A stretch of DNA of 64,000 nucleotides from Areca catechu. Its lineage: Eukaryota > Streptophyta > Magnoliopsida > Arecales > Arecaceae. Below the pieces are notes generated by a model. The model did not search any database. It was not told where the DNA came from and was given only the letters and a program-made list of their open reading frames with translations. Position numbers and translations under genes: made by a program. This document shows positions 1 to 10,449 of the stretch, piece after piece; the stretch's first letter is position 1, and each line of letters opens with the position of its first letter. The stretch is from NCBI GenBank assembly GCA_021397845.1, contig CM038046.1:6305001-6369000 (forward strand), read 5' to 3'.

Positions 1-2634
1 TGCAATATACTATGCCTCTATACTTGATAGAGCAATACATTTCTGCAGTCTGGACTGCCACGAGACAGCTCCCCCTGAAAAGGTCATCAAGTATCCCAAT
101 GTGGATTTTCTAGAATCAACATCACTTGCCATGTCTGCATCTGTATATCCATCTAAGACAGGTTTATCTGTACCAAAGTATAGACATATTCTAGAAGTTT
201 CTCTGAGGTACCTGAGAATCCATTTCACTACAGTCTAATGCTCCTTCCTATGATTGAGAGAGAAATCGACTAACGACACCAACAGAATGAGCAATATCTG
301 GTCTAGTGCATACCATGGCGTACATCAAACTGCCAACTATGGATGCATAGGGAATATTCTGCATTTTCTCCTTTTCTTCCTTATTAGTAGGATACTGTTT
401 GGAACTCAATCTGAAGTGACCTGCAAGTGGAGAGCTAATCGGCTTGGAGTTGCTCATTTGGAACCGCTCTAACACCTTCTCTATGTATTTCTCCTGGGAT
501 AGCCATAGTTTCTTATTCTTCCTGTCACGAGCAATCCTCATACCAAGTATCTGCTTCGCTGATCCTAAGTCTTTCATAGCAAAGTATTTGCTCAATTCAG
601 TCTTCAAGCTCTGAATCCTCTTGGCATCATGACCAACAATCAGCATGTCATCAACATATAACAGGAGAATAATAAAATCATCATTACCAAACCTCTTTAC
701 AAAAATACAATGGTCAGAAGTGATTCTGTCATACCCATGATCTACCATAAAGGAATCAAATTTCTTGTACCACTATCGAGGAGCTTGTTTCAAACCATAT
801 AAGCTCTTCTTCAGTCTGCATACCAGGTTTTTCTTGTCTTTAGCTATAAACCCCTCTGGCTGCTCCATATAGATTTTCTCTTCAAGGTCACCATAAAGAA
901 ATGATGTCTTCACATCAAGCTGCTCAATCTCCAAATTCAGACTGGCTGCCAAGCTAAGTACAACTCGGATCGAAGACATATTGACCATGGGTGAAAATAT
1001 ATTTTCAAAGTCAATACCTTTCTTTTAACTGAAGCCCTTCACAACCAGTCTTGCTTTATACCTTGGTTGTGAGCTATGTTCCTCTGTATTGAGTCTGAAC
1101 ACCCATTTGTTCTTCAATGCTCTCTTCTCCTTAGGCAGCTCCACTGGATCAAATGTATGGTTCTCGTATAAGGATTTCATCTCTTCTTGCATGGCTTCAA
1201 ACCACTTTTTTTTTTGTTCATGTGACATAGCCTCCTGAATGCATTCTGGCTCTCCTCCATCAGTCACCATTACATACTCATATGGAAGGTATCTCTGAGA
1301 AGATCGAGGCTCTCTGGTAGACCTTCTCAACTGCTATTCTGCCATTTGCTATGTAGGAGCCTGCTCACTATGCTCATCTGTTGCACTGTCACCATGTATA
1401 GGCTCATCATCCATGGCATCACCATCCTCTACAGCCTGTCCATCATCATCTACTCTGGCTTGAGACATAGGAGAAGGGTCAACAAATAATTCTGTAGTAG
1501 ACTTTGGCTTATTTTCATTTTTCACATCCTCAATGGTTTGACCTTCAAAGAATACTACATCTCTGCTTCTAATCAACTTCTTCTCTACTGGATCCCATAG
1601 CCTGTATCCAAACTGCTCACGTCCATATCCAAGAAAAATACATTCCTTTGACTTCCTGTCAAGTTTTGACCGTTTATCTTTTGGAATATGAACAAAGGCC
1701 CTACATCCAAATACTCTGAGATAATCATAGGAAACTGATTTTCCTGTCCATACCTTCTCAGGAATATCACCATCAAGGGCATATAAAGGAGAAAGATTAA
1801 TTAGATCAATTGCAGTCCTTGTAGCTTCATTCCAAAAGGAACTAGATAACTTTGAATGAGATAGCATGCACTAGATTCTTTCAACAATTGTGCGATTCAT
1901 CCTCTCTGCCACTCCATTTTGTTGAGGTGTCTTGAAAATAGTCTTCTCCAATCTAATGCCATGTTGTCTGTAGTATCTCTCGAATGAACCTCGGTATTCA
2001 CCACCATTATCTGCTTGGATGTATTTCAGTTTTCTTCCTTTCTCCCTTTCAACACTGGCATGGAATTCTTTAAAGACATCTATTACCTGGTCTTTAGATC
2101 TCAAAGCAAAGGCCATAACTTTCGAGAATGGTCATCAATAAAGGTGACAAAATAAAGTGCACCACCAAGTGTCTTTGTGGTCATAGAGCATATATCAGTA
2201 TGAACTAAATCTAGCACATGTGATCTTCTATGAAAGGGGAGCTTATGAAATGAAACTTTATGCTGCTTGCCATGTAAACAATGAGTGCAAGGTCTCAGGT
2301 GCGTATCTTTTAAAGGAAGCAGGTTGTACTTGGATAGAGTCTTAAGTCCCTTCTCACTCAGATGACCAAGCCACCGATGCCACACATCTGTGGAGGTTTT
2401 TTCAACTGCATTCACCACTCCACTGCGTACTTTAGCCTGCAATCTATAAAAGCCATCTTTCTTACCTTTTGCTACAACTAGGGAATCTTTGGTGAGCTTC
2501 CATTTTCTTTCGTCAAAGTGACTGGAGTAGCCCTCATCATCTAGGACACATGCAGAAATCAAATACAATCGGATATCAGGAACATGCCTTACATTCTTAA
2601 CAACAGTCTGTACTTGGTATTGATCTCCAAACAA
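1..2634 (-). pseudogene. copia-A pol: integrase, reverse transcriptase, RNase H (degenerate)
   Basis: Minus-strand polyprotein of copia-A. Residues visible in order: the GAG-pre-integrase/HHCC zinc finger (WHRWLGH ... CTHC) near 2300-2250; the integrase core with HTD, ADNGGEY and the QQNGVAERMN glutamate at 2200-1880; the RT with YGLKQAPR near 790 and YVDDM near 660; and RNase H with GYTDADMASD and SSIEA at 228-10. The stretch 2116-248 is one reading frame broken only by single stop codons (near 1871, 1349, 1334, 1025 and 773). Frame shifts occur near 2110 and 240. Several stops stand where the family has glutamine (for example APR-stop-WYKKF and GFS-stop-KKGID), so CAG/CAA to TAG/TAA is likely. 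Not functional. Confidence 0.88.
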
Positions 2635-3239
2635 ACATCTCTCATGCCAATAATGTTAGCTACAGCATCATTTTTCATCCTAACATGTCCAAAATCATCT
2701 TTTGAGTAGGACGAAAAGAAATCTCTCCGAGATATAACTGATATGTAGCAGTGAATCAATTACCCAACTGGATTCTTGACATGTGAGTTAATACATGCAT
2801 CATCCATGCAATCATGACCTCATCATCAAATGCAACTGCAGTCGTACTCGGTCTATTCTTTCTTTCCATTAGTTTTATCATGACCCCTTTTATATTTTCT
2901 GCACTTTCTATGAAAATGTCCTAGCCTTTTACAGTAGTAGCAAGTAACATCCTATTCTGTGCATTCTTTCGTTGATATAAATCTTCTAGCTTCTTCCAGA
3001 CCTGATAAGCATCCATTTCTGTCGCAATAGCATGGATCACACTCACATCAATTCATTGTCTGATCGTAGCCGTGGCTTTCTGTTCAACCTTTTCCACTCA
3101 TCAGCTTTCACATTTTGGCATTATTCCCTGCAATTCAATTGGCTCAAACAGATCTCAGCAATATAATAAATCTTCCATCATCATCCTCCATAAGGAATAA
3201 TTGATGAAGTTAATTAACCATAATGGATTTCTCCTCCAT
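2635..3239 (-). pseudogene. copia-A gag remnant with CCHC zinc knuckle
   Basis: The likely gag start is the ATG complementary to 3237-3239, which begins MEEKSIMVN and then meets a stop. A zinc knuckle C-x2-C-x4-H-x4-C (CYYCKRLGHFHRKC) can be read on the minus strand near 2950-2890. The rest is broken by stops and shifts. It lies just downstream of the primer binding site, as expected for gag. The protein would package the element's RNA; this copy cannot. Confidence 0.7.
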
Positions 3240-3268
3240 TTTAATTAGCACAATTACTGCCTAATCAG

Positions 3269-3280
3269 GCTCTGATACCA
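3269..3280 (-). other. Primer binding site of copia-A
   Basis: The minus strand reads TGGTATCAGAGC, the standard copia primer site complementary to the 3' end of initiator methionine tRNA. Two bases separate it from the LTR end at 3283. It fixes the orientation of copia-A and the inner end of its 5' LTR. Confidence 0.92.
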
Positions 3281-3282
3281 GT

Positions 3283-3430
3283 TGTTGGGGTTAAAGCACG
3301 ATCACAAATTATATCCAGGATAAATTTAACCCCATGTGCTAATTAAATAGGTAATAACTCAACAATATCAATCAGCAAAAGCAAATTAAATCAAGCACAA
3401 GAAACCAGATTATGTGGAAACCCTCCAATG
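3283..3430 (-). repeat. copia-A 5' LTR, inner part
   Basis: The LTR end is adjacent to the primer binding site (minus strand ...CCCCAACA). It is cut at 3430 by the CACTA element and resumes at 9180. Confidence 0.82.
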
Positions 3431-3765
3431 CACTACAGTGAATCTGGGCTTTAGCAACGTTTTTTGACCTTTCCCGATGCTTTAAGCGTCGCTAAATATC
3501 TCCGACGTTTTGTAAAGCGTCGCTAAAGCGTCGTCTATGCAAGCATTAGGACGTAACCTGCCGATGCTTGAAAAAGCGTCGGCATTTGCCGACGCTTTAA
3601 AGCGTCGCTAAGTTCCAGTTTAGCGACGCTAGAGTTTAGTCTAGCGATGCTTTAAAGCGTTGCCAGTTACAATTTTAGCGACACTTTTAAAGCGTCGCTT
3701 AAAACTTTAAAGCGTCGCTAGACCTAGCGACGCTTTAAAGCATCGCTAGATTTTATGTTTTTTTA
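3431..3765. repeat. CACTA left terminus and subterminal repeats
   Basis: The terminal CACTACAG is followed by many copies of a motif around GCGTCGCTAAA and its inverse TTTAGCGACGC, often joined as GACGCTTTAAAGCGTCGC palindromes. In characterised En/Spm elements such clusters bind the element's TNPA-like protein. The binding role here is inference. Confidence 0.85.
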
Positions 3766-4648
3766 AAAAAAATAAACAGCATATATACAAACCCATAACC
3801 TGTAACATTATGAAAATGAAACATTCAAAACCTGTATCAAATCCAACATACACAAACAAATGAAAATATTCAAACCTATATCACATATCACATCCAACAT
3901 ACACAAAACAAATACAAACCAAATATAAAAAATTGTTTATATATATATATAAAAACTATCAGTCCAAGTTCAAATAAACAAAAAGACATACATAAATAGT
4001 AAAAAAAAAACCATCTAGCATCATTGATCCGTGGGAGGCTGGTCGTCGTCAGGTCTGTGGCTCGCAGATGCACCAGGAACCTGCAAGATATCATCAAGAA
4101 TTATAATACATACATCGTCGGCATTTGCCGACGCTTTAAAGCGTCGCTAAGTTCCAGTTTTAGCGACGCTAGAGTTTAGTCTAGCGATGCTTTAAAGCGT
4201 TGCCAGTTACAATTTTAGCGACACTTTAAAGCGTCGCTAAAACTTTAAAGCGTCGCTAGACCTAGCGACGCTTTAAAGCATCGCTAGATTTTATTTTTTT
4301 TTAAAAAAATAAACAGCCATATATACAAACCCATAACCTGTATACATTATGAAAATGAAACATTCAAACTGTATCACATCCAACATACACAAACAAATGA
4401 AAATATTCAAACCTATATCACATATCACATCCAACATACACAAACACAAATACAAACCAAATATAAAAAATGTTTATATATATATATAAACATATCAGTC
4501 CAAGTTCAAATAAACAAAAGACATACATAAATAGTAAAAAAACCATCTAGCATCATTGATCCGTGGGAGGCTGGTCGTCGTCAGGTCTGTGGCTCGCAGA
4601 TGCACCAGGAACCTGCAAGATATACATCAAGAATTATAATACATACAT
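3577..4648. repeat. 539-bp tandem duplication inside the CACTA element
   Basis: The block starting CGTCGGCATTTGCC at 3577 recurs at 4116 and runs, with small indels, to about 4648. Both copies end in the same AATTATAATACATACAT text. It duplicates part of the left subterminal palindrome cluster together with the adjoining AT-rich DNA and the 3' end of the Transposase_24-like gene. Confidence 0.9.
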
Positions 4649-4689
4649 TATATATATTCTAAATTATTAGATACATACAAAATTAATAA

Positions 4690-6508
4690 ATAATTACTTA
4701 CCTGAGATGACATGAACATATGCAGCACAGATGTAACATGCTCTAGCTGAGACCTAATGGTCTGCATCTCTGCTCTGTCTGCATCACGTGTTTGTCGGAG
4801 CTCTGCTATCTCCTCCTAGAGCTGACGAACATGTAACTGATCATGACTCTCTCTAGTATCCGAGTATATCTACGCACCTCAGATAACTGAGTAGGGGTAA
4901 CTCCAATCCCATAACCCCTCACTCGTCCAGGACGCTCTGGTCCCATCAACTCCGAGAATACCTCGGCCTCGATGCGACTGCTCTGTGTAGATGATGAACC
5001 CTCGCCAGCACGCTCGGATATCATAGAGGTAGGCCTCGATGCGACTGCTCTGTGTAGATGATGAACCCTCGCCAGCACGCTCGGATATCAAGAGGTAGCC
5101 TATTTCTATATTTTACAAAAAATACATATATTAATACTAATAAAAATATAATTATAAAATCATAATTAACATAAATAAAAAAATACATATATATCTCTGG
5201 ACTTGTCCGAACAAAAACTGCCATCCTGGTGAACGTGGAGTCATCCGATAGAACTCCACCTTACCAGGCTCCCTCCCCTGCTGATCAGCCTATATAAAGA
5301 ATAAATATTATAAAAAAATTCAAAATAACACATCTTATATCCCCGTACCATTATACATGGCACATGCATGATACATGATGATACATGATGTTAAAACTAA
5401 AAGTATACAAAAGTATTATGGGATAAGAAACATACAAACTCATACCTGAGCCATGCATAACTCTTGGACCCCGCTGTGTGAGGAACAGACTGAGCAGCTC
5501 GTGTAGCTCTACCAATATCAGAATACGTCTGCAAAATAAAATTAAAACAATGTTATATATTGTATAAATATAATTATAACAAGTGAAAATTAATAAATTT
5601 GAAGTGTTTGATGATGCTACATAACCTGTGCCCTCTTGGAGAACCAATAGTGCACCAGCTCCATCCACTGATGAGGGTGAACATCAGGAGGACAGGTAGC
5701 TACAACCTGCTCTTCTGTCCTACCATCTAGCTTGAGTCTCTCTTCAACTTCGCCCTATATTCTTTCCACTTGGATTGAGAGACTTAAGCACAAAATCAAA
5801 TGAATCTGAAGGAAGAACGAACTTGCTCTACAATTTAATTAAAACAATAAAATAAATATTAAATGAACTAAGCAATTCAATGTTAAAAACCTAAGATATA
5901 AAATAATATATTAATTTTTTACCTACACAACTCGTAGCATTTCTATTTATATGCAGGAAGCATGTCGTTCCACTTCGAATAATTCAGGGGACATAGCTGA
6001 CCACGGCGTGCTACTGTCCCCAGAAAGCTAGTCAACAAGCTAGCAGCTTTCTTAATAGGCTGCCCTAGCTTGTTGCACTCTATCACTATCCTCTCACCCT
6101 CAGGTAACTGTCACACATCACGGACTAATGGGGTCCTCGCCTACGCCTGAGTCTCCCGGATCCATCTACAAAAAAAAATACATAACATTGTATATCAAAA
6201 CTATTGCATATGCATGAATGAAATGAAATAGAATTATTAAATATGTACCCTGTATCTGTATATCATCGACGATAGGCTTGTCATCAGGATGATCCATAGA
6301 AGGATCGTGATGTGCGGACTCGGAGGGAATAACGTCGTCTTGAGGTATAGAGATAGTAGCATCGACCTGATGTGCAGAAATAGAGGGACTGCCATCAGAC
6401 CGATATGAAATTGATCGACTGCCCTCAGGCTGTTGTGCTGAAAAAGCACCAGCCTCGGTCTGGGAAAACTGAAACTATACATCTGCTAATCGCTTCCTTC
6501 GAGGCATG
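4690..6508 (-). pseudogene. En/Spm Transposase_24-like gene, decayed
   Basis: Minus-strand exons are recognisable in order. A start MPRRKRLADV (ATG at about 6507) is followed at once by a stop and an acidic Ser/Asp-rich stretch (6480-6240). Next comes a block with CNKLGQPIKKAASLL and NYSKWNDMLP (6170-5940), then HPHQWMELVHYWFSKRAQ-like text (5690-5630), RATRAAQSVPH (near 5500) and REPGKVEFYRMT (near 5250). The last block has GPERPGRVRGYGIG and a coiled-coil-like tail EEIAELRQTRDADRAEMQ (5000-4700). This order matches plant Ptta/En/Spm proteins (Pfam Transposase_24), an accessory gene of CACTA elements. Several stops, frame shifts and an internal 60-bp duplication show it is dead. Confidence 0.75.
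4962..5090. repeat. ~60-bp tandem duplication in the Transposase_24-like remnant
   Basis: The text GCCTCGATGCGACTGCTCTG ... CGCTCGGATATCA occurs twice in direct succession (about 4968-5024 and 5032-5090), duplicating the segment that encodes SERAGEGSSSTQSSRIEA. Confidence 0.88.
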
Positions 6509-6629
6509 GTGTACATAACCTGCATTATTTAAAAACAAGTCAGTCAACATTATAATCAAATTATAACGGAAATGAATTGCAATTTAAAATATAATATAAT
6601 CATTAATGCAAAAAATGTAAACCATCTTA

Positions 6630-6795
6630 CAAGTCTCTAGGTTTTGTCTTAATAACAGTATCCCATTCTTTATATTTCGAGTCTTGTACATAAAAAACTT
6701 GTCGAGCTTGAGATGAAAAGATAAATGGATCATCCTTCAATAACACACCCGTATGTATCAATCTTGAAAAATTGACAAGTACGAATCCTTCAATA
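6630..6795 (-). pseudogene. CACTA TNP2 transposase remnant (C-terminal DUF4216-like)
   Basis: The minus strand translates to text containing DDPFIFSSQARQVFYVQDSK and WDTVIKTKPRDLY, the conserved end of plant CACTA TNP2 proteins (DUF4216 region). Nothing of the catalytic DDE-type core is found upstream on this strand. The space where it should lie (6800-8890) is filled by thioesterase-derived and unassigned DNA. This explains why the element is non-autonomous. Confidence 0.78.
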
Positions 6796-7290
6796 AAGGT
6801 ATGTTATCTTTGTTTATGTTAGAACTTTGGTTATACTTTTTTAGCACCTAGAGTTCCATACGGTTGTGATCCAACTGTGTAGTTCTAAGAGCAATGATGA
6901 AGAGGTGATTGTTCATCTTTTTCTCAGATGTCACTCGAACTTGGATCATAAAAGCAAGATGAAGCAAGACTTGATACTAAATGTAATCTAAACATTACTT
7001 GATAACTTATTTAAATAGGTTCAGCAGCAAAGAAATTAGTGGTAACTAATTCACTGCAACTCTAACACTCCAGCTTTAGTTTAAGTTCTGATTTTATCCT
7101 TCTTAACTTAAAATAGTTGGGAGAGTTCATTCAAAGAGCATGATTTCAAACAAATTCAGATCAAGGTTTTCAACATGAATTTTCTTGGTACCCTCAAGTA
7201 TCCAATGTTTTTATGTCCAAAATTTCATTTTCTTGCCTAGATAATATGATTCCAATCCAATCTCATACACTGTACTTATGGATTTTGTAG

Positions 7291-7813
7291 CCGAAGCGGA
7301 GCGATTTGGACATGAACCACCATGTCAATAATGTTAAGTATGTAAGATGGATGCTCGAGGTAAGGGTTATCAGCTTCATACTGATTTTCCTGTATATTGA
7401 AATACCTAACAAAAGCATATATACTGATTGCTTATTTAATTTGCTTGTAATTGAGATGAACCAAAACTAATCTCAGTAGTTGTGTTCTACAGACTATTCC
7501 TGATGTATTCATGGAGAATCATGAACAGTCAAGTATCATACTAGAATATAGAAGGAAATGCGGTAGTTCTGACGTGGTGCAATCAATTTGTGAACCAGAT
7601 GAAAATTCAATTCCAGAGGATGATAGTATCAACATATTGAGGGAATTCTCATTGGCATATGAAATTCTTGATGGTCGCGGACTATCTGGCACCTTTGACA
7701 AATGGCCAACAAGATATACCCATCTTCTCCAAATCAAAGGGGAGCAGAGAAATGAAGAGATTGTTAGGGGCAGGACTATATGGAAGAAAAAGCTATCAAA
7801 TACTACAACTTAA
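7291..7813 (+). pseudogene. Captured acyl-ACP thioesterase exons (FAT family) inside CACTA
   Basis: Two exons with good splice signals. Exon a, 7291-7359, follows TTTTGTAG and is followed by GTAAGG; it encodes 23 codons including SDLDMNHHVNNVKYVRWMLE. Exon b, 7493-7813, follows CTACAG; it encodes TIPDVFMENHEQSSIILEYR, RKCGSSDVVQS and, near its end, EEIVRGRTIWKKK followed by a stop. These match the C-terminal hot-dog domain of plant fatty acyl-ACP thioesterases, which release fatty acids from acyl carrier protein in plastids. The Asn and His of the NxH motif and the Cys of YRRxC, cited as catalytic in the family, are all present. NNVKY and LEYRRKCG look slightly more FATB- than FATA-like. No clear upstream exons or transit peptide were found. 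A fragment on the strand opposite to the transposase remnants fits gene capture. Expression is unknown. Confidence 0.82.
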
Positions 7814-8889
7814 GCTTAGTTGTGCATTTCTATATCGTACATAAAAGGTCATGATTCTTGAAATTCTGTCACTTCATACCATTATTTCATGGCAAAAGAT
7901 CTCATGTGATGTGATCCTGAAGAAGTTTGTGAAACAAAAATGCTTTCACAACTTTGATCCGAATAATAAACCATTAGCTCATGTAGTAATGTATCTTTTT
8001 CTTCTTTTTTATTTTCTTCCCATTTTACTATGTTCAGATGATCTGATTAGATGAAATATTGCATTGAAAGATGTGTAAAATTGAATATGTTCCAAGTTCA
8101 GAGGATCCAAGACTTGAAGTAGTGGCCATGGCATAATGCAGGCAATTTGAATACTTCTTTGATCTTAGATCCATGGAAGAATTCTTTCATGTTCCTTTAT
8201 ACTAATCTATGACATACACAGCTTTGTTCCTTATAAAAAAAAAAAAAATGCATAAGTACATCATATTTAGTACCTATGTCACTGAGGTTGTCAAACAATA
8301 ATTCATGACCAGGCAACTTTTGAGAAGGAAATTCCCCCTCTCTGCATTATCTGATGCACATTTTTAAGTGAACATATCAGATAATCTTATGTTAATGCCT
8401 AGGAAGAATTTTCTTTAGCCATTGCACTGGAGAGAACCTTCATTCTTGTAATCCCATCTCACAAATGGTTGCCCAAACTCATCTTGCTATAATAAATAAC
8501 CATGAACTATCTTCTTCAAAATGAGTAGCTGTGCAAGCATCGTGGATACAGCAAAACTTAAACTGACTCTGATACAAATCCTAATTGACCCCATAATTTA
8601 AATAATCCAAGCATCAAAATTTGAACCCGAATAAGCTAAGATAAATAATACAACTTTTTCTATTTTAAACCCAAATCTTTTAAACCCAAAATATATAACA
8701 TAGCAAGAAAAAAAAAAACTTACCGAGCTTCGGAGCAATGCGGTGGAGAAGAAGGCGCCGGAGATGCGGCGAGGGACCGAAAGAAATGCCGGAGATGAAG
8801 ACCAGGGAGAGGGAGGAGAAAAAAATGGGGATTCAGGCGGCGGCGGCCGAAGGAAATGAGGCTAGGGCTCGGGCTGGGGGTGGAAAAAG
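7814..8889. other. Unassigned interior of the CACTA element
   Basis: AT-rich sequence after the captured stop codon, perhaps 3' UTR and downstream DNA of the donor thioesterase gene (inference). It then passes at about 8735 into a G/A-rich stretch that encodes only low-complexity Arg/Glu/Ala text. No domain recognised. Confidence 0.5.
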
Positions 8890-9176
8890 TGAGTCCGGCG
8901 ACGCTTTCCGCCGACGCTTTTAAGCGTTGGCGGGTTGAGGTGAATTGCCGACGCTTCTAAAAAGCATCGGCGGGGTTGAGGGGAAACGACGGGGAGAATT
9001 GCCGACGCTTTTAAGCGTCGGCGAAATTGGTATAACTTCCCGGCGCTTATAAGCATCGGCGGACTTCATGCACTTCCCGGCGCTTCGAAAAACCGTCGGC
9101 GATTTCCTGGATGTTCCCGACGCTTCACCGGAGCGTCAGGAGAAAACAGTGGCCTATGCTCCGTTTTGCTGTAGTG
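8890..9176. repeat. CACTA right terminus and subterminal palindromes
   Basis: Repeated palindromes of the form GCCGACGCTTTTAAGCGTCGGC, separated by short GC-rich spacers, run up to the inverted terminus CTGTAGTG. The unit differs from the left end: GCCGACGC/GCGTCGGC here against GCGTCGCTAAA there. Confidence 0.87.
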
Positions 9177-9179
9177 ATG

Positions 9180-9652
9180 TGAAGGTAAAAATCACGGGGC
9201 CTGGAATCAGATCAACTTCTACTATAATCAAATAATGGGTATAGCAAGGTTTTTCTCTCTAGCAACCTAGAGGCTCTCCAAACAGGATATGATGATCATC
9301 TCAGTATAAAATATAAATATTACTGAGAAATACAGAAAGAAAATATGGAAGATCTCACCAAAATAAAATATTTGCCGATTACACAAGAAGAATCACAGCG
9401 ATCCGAACCGTTCACTTTGTAGAGCTCGCTATTATGAACAACATACTAAAATTTCATTTTGATCGAATTTTGAATTACCGTCCGATCAATACTTAGAAGG
9501 ATTAAAGTATATTTTTTCTTTACGTTTCTCTCAATCGATTTTCACCTCCGCTCCCGTCTTTGCGAACACTCCCACGGAAAAACCAACTCGTTTCGTCCAA
9601 AGGCCCTGAGCCCCTTTTAATAAGACCGAGCCCCGCAGCAAGGACGGGACCC
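9180..9652 (-). repeat. copia-A 5' LTR, outer part
   Basis: This resumes the LTR interrupted at 3430. A minus-strand TATTAAAA near 9617 could be its promoter. The outer border is uncertain because the second LTR of the element is outside the window. Confidence 0.55.
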
Positions 9653-10418
9653 ATATTATATATAAAGATACAAATTCAAATATTTGTTAATCATAAATAT
9701 TATTTTAATATATAAACAATCAAATAAGAAATCTTGATTAATATATTGATAGCATGTCGACTGATCATAAATATTATTAATATATTAATATATCGATTAA
9801 GTTTGTAAGAATTGAGATATCAATTATTTGATATTGGTAAATGCCTTGTAGCGATGCAAACCAAGGCCTTGGTCGCTCTTGGTGTGGATTTGTTTATCGT
9901 GCACAACAATTAAGACCAACTGGACCGCCACTTCTTGGTGGCATATAAGCTGGAATCGCACCATGACAGGTATTAAAATCATTTGACTTCCAGCTCGAAC
10001 CCTTCTCATCTTTCAAACAATAATAAATGAACACGGTACAACGTCATGGCCTAACTATTCTTAGCTCTCAAAGGTCATTTCCCTTCATTAATGCGAGGTT
10101 TTGAAGTTTATCACGATTATTGATATTTGATAGAGCTTTATATCAAGGGCCATCTTCTAATCAAATTGGTCCTACTCTACCTATTTTTCCTTTTTTTTTT
10201 TTTAAAAAAAAAAAGCAATATCAGTTCTTCATTTTTATTAAAACTAGAATAATTTATATAAATAGCTATAATATCCGGACAAGAAAGCACCATGACAATT
10301 CTCCCCGTGGAACAAATTAAGTACATGCATCGTAGTTGCCTACCTCATTCGTATAATAGTATATAGACTATTGCTTCTAGATGAAGACAGAGAGATCAAA
10401 TGAAAAATGACGGCATTA

Positions 10419-10449
<31 letters not shown>

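Larger units (their letters stand above)
3431..9176 (-). mobile_element. Non-autonomous CACTA (En/Spm) transposon carrying captured gene exons
   Basis: The ends read CACTACAG at 3431 and CTGTAGTG at 9176, inverted copies of the CACTA terminus, flanked by a perfect 3-bp duplication ATG (3428-3430 and 9177-9179). Both subterminal zones are packed with short palindromic repeats, a hallmark of this superfamily. Inside are remnants of the transposase (C-terminal DUF4216-type text at 6630-6795) and of a Transposase_24-type second gene (4690-6508), both minus strand, plus two acyl-ACP thioesterase exons on the + strand. At 5746 bp, with most of TNP2 missing, it could move only with a transposase supplied elsewhere. 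It is inserted in the copia-A LTR and so is younger than it. Confidence 0.93.
1..9652 (-). mobile_element. Ty1/copia retrotransposon (copia-A), incomplete, interrupted by CACTA
   Basis: A minus-strand copia element. The order read on the minus strand is 5' LTR (right), primer binding site, gag, GAG-pre-integrase, integrase, reverse transcriptase and RNase H, which reaches the left window edge. Its 3' LTR lies outside the window. The 5' LTR starts at 3283 (TGTTGGGG read on +) and is split at 3430/9180 by the CACTA transposon. Its far end is not sharply defined; I place it near 9652, where a TATA-like TATTAAAA (minus strand) lies about 30 bp inside. YVDDM in RT and the Tork/Tnt1-like RNase H text support Ty1/copia, probably the Tork lineage. 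Confidence 0.88.

Noticed and set aside
1..3280. Endogenous pararetrovirus or other viral insert
   Set aside because: All reverse-transcriptase text here is flanked by integrase in copia order with a Met-tRNA primer site and LTR; no movement-protein or coat-protein text was seen.
3431..4300. CRISPR-like array of short palindromic repeats
   Set aside because: Repeat spacing is irregular, there are no unique equal-sized spacers, the setting is a plant genome, and the repeats are explained as CACTA subterminal motifs.
8738..8923. Arg/Glu-rich 61-codon frame near the CACTA right end
   Set aside because: Low complexity, runs into subterminal palindromes, no start context or homology that I recognise.
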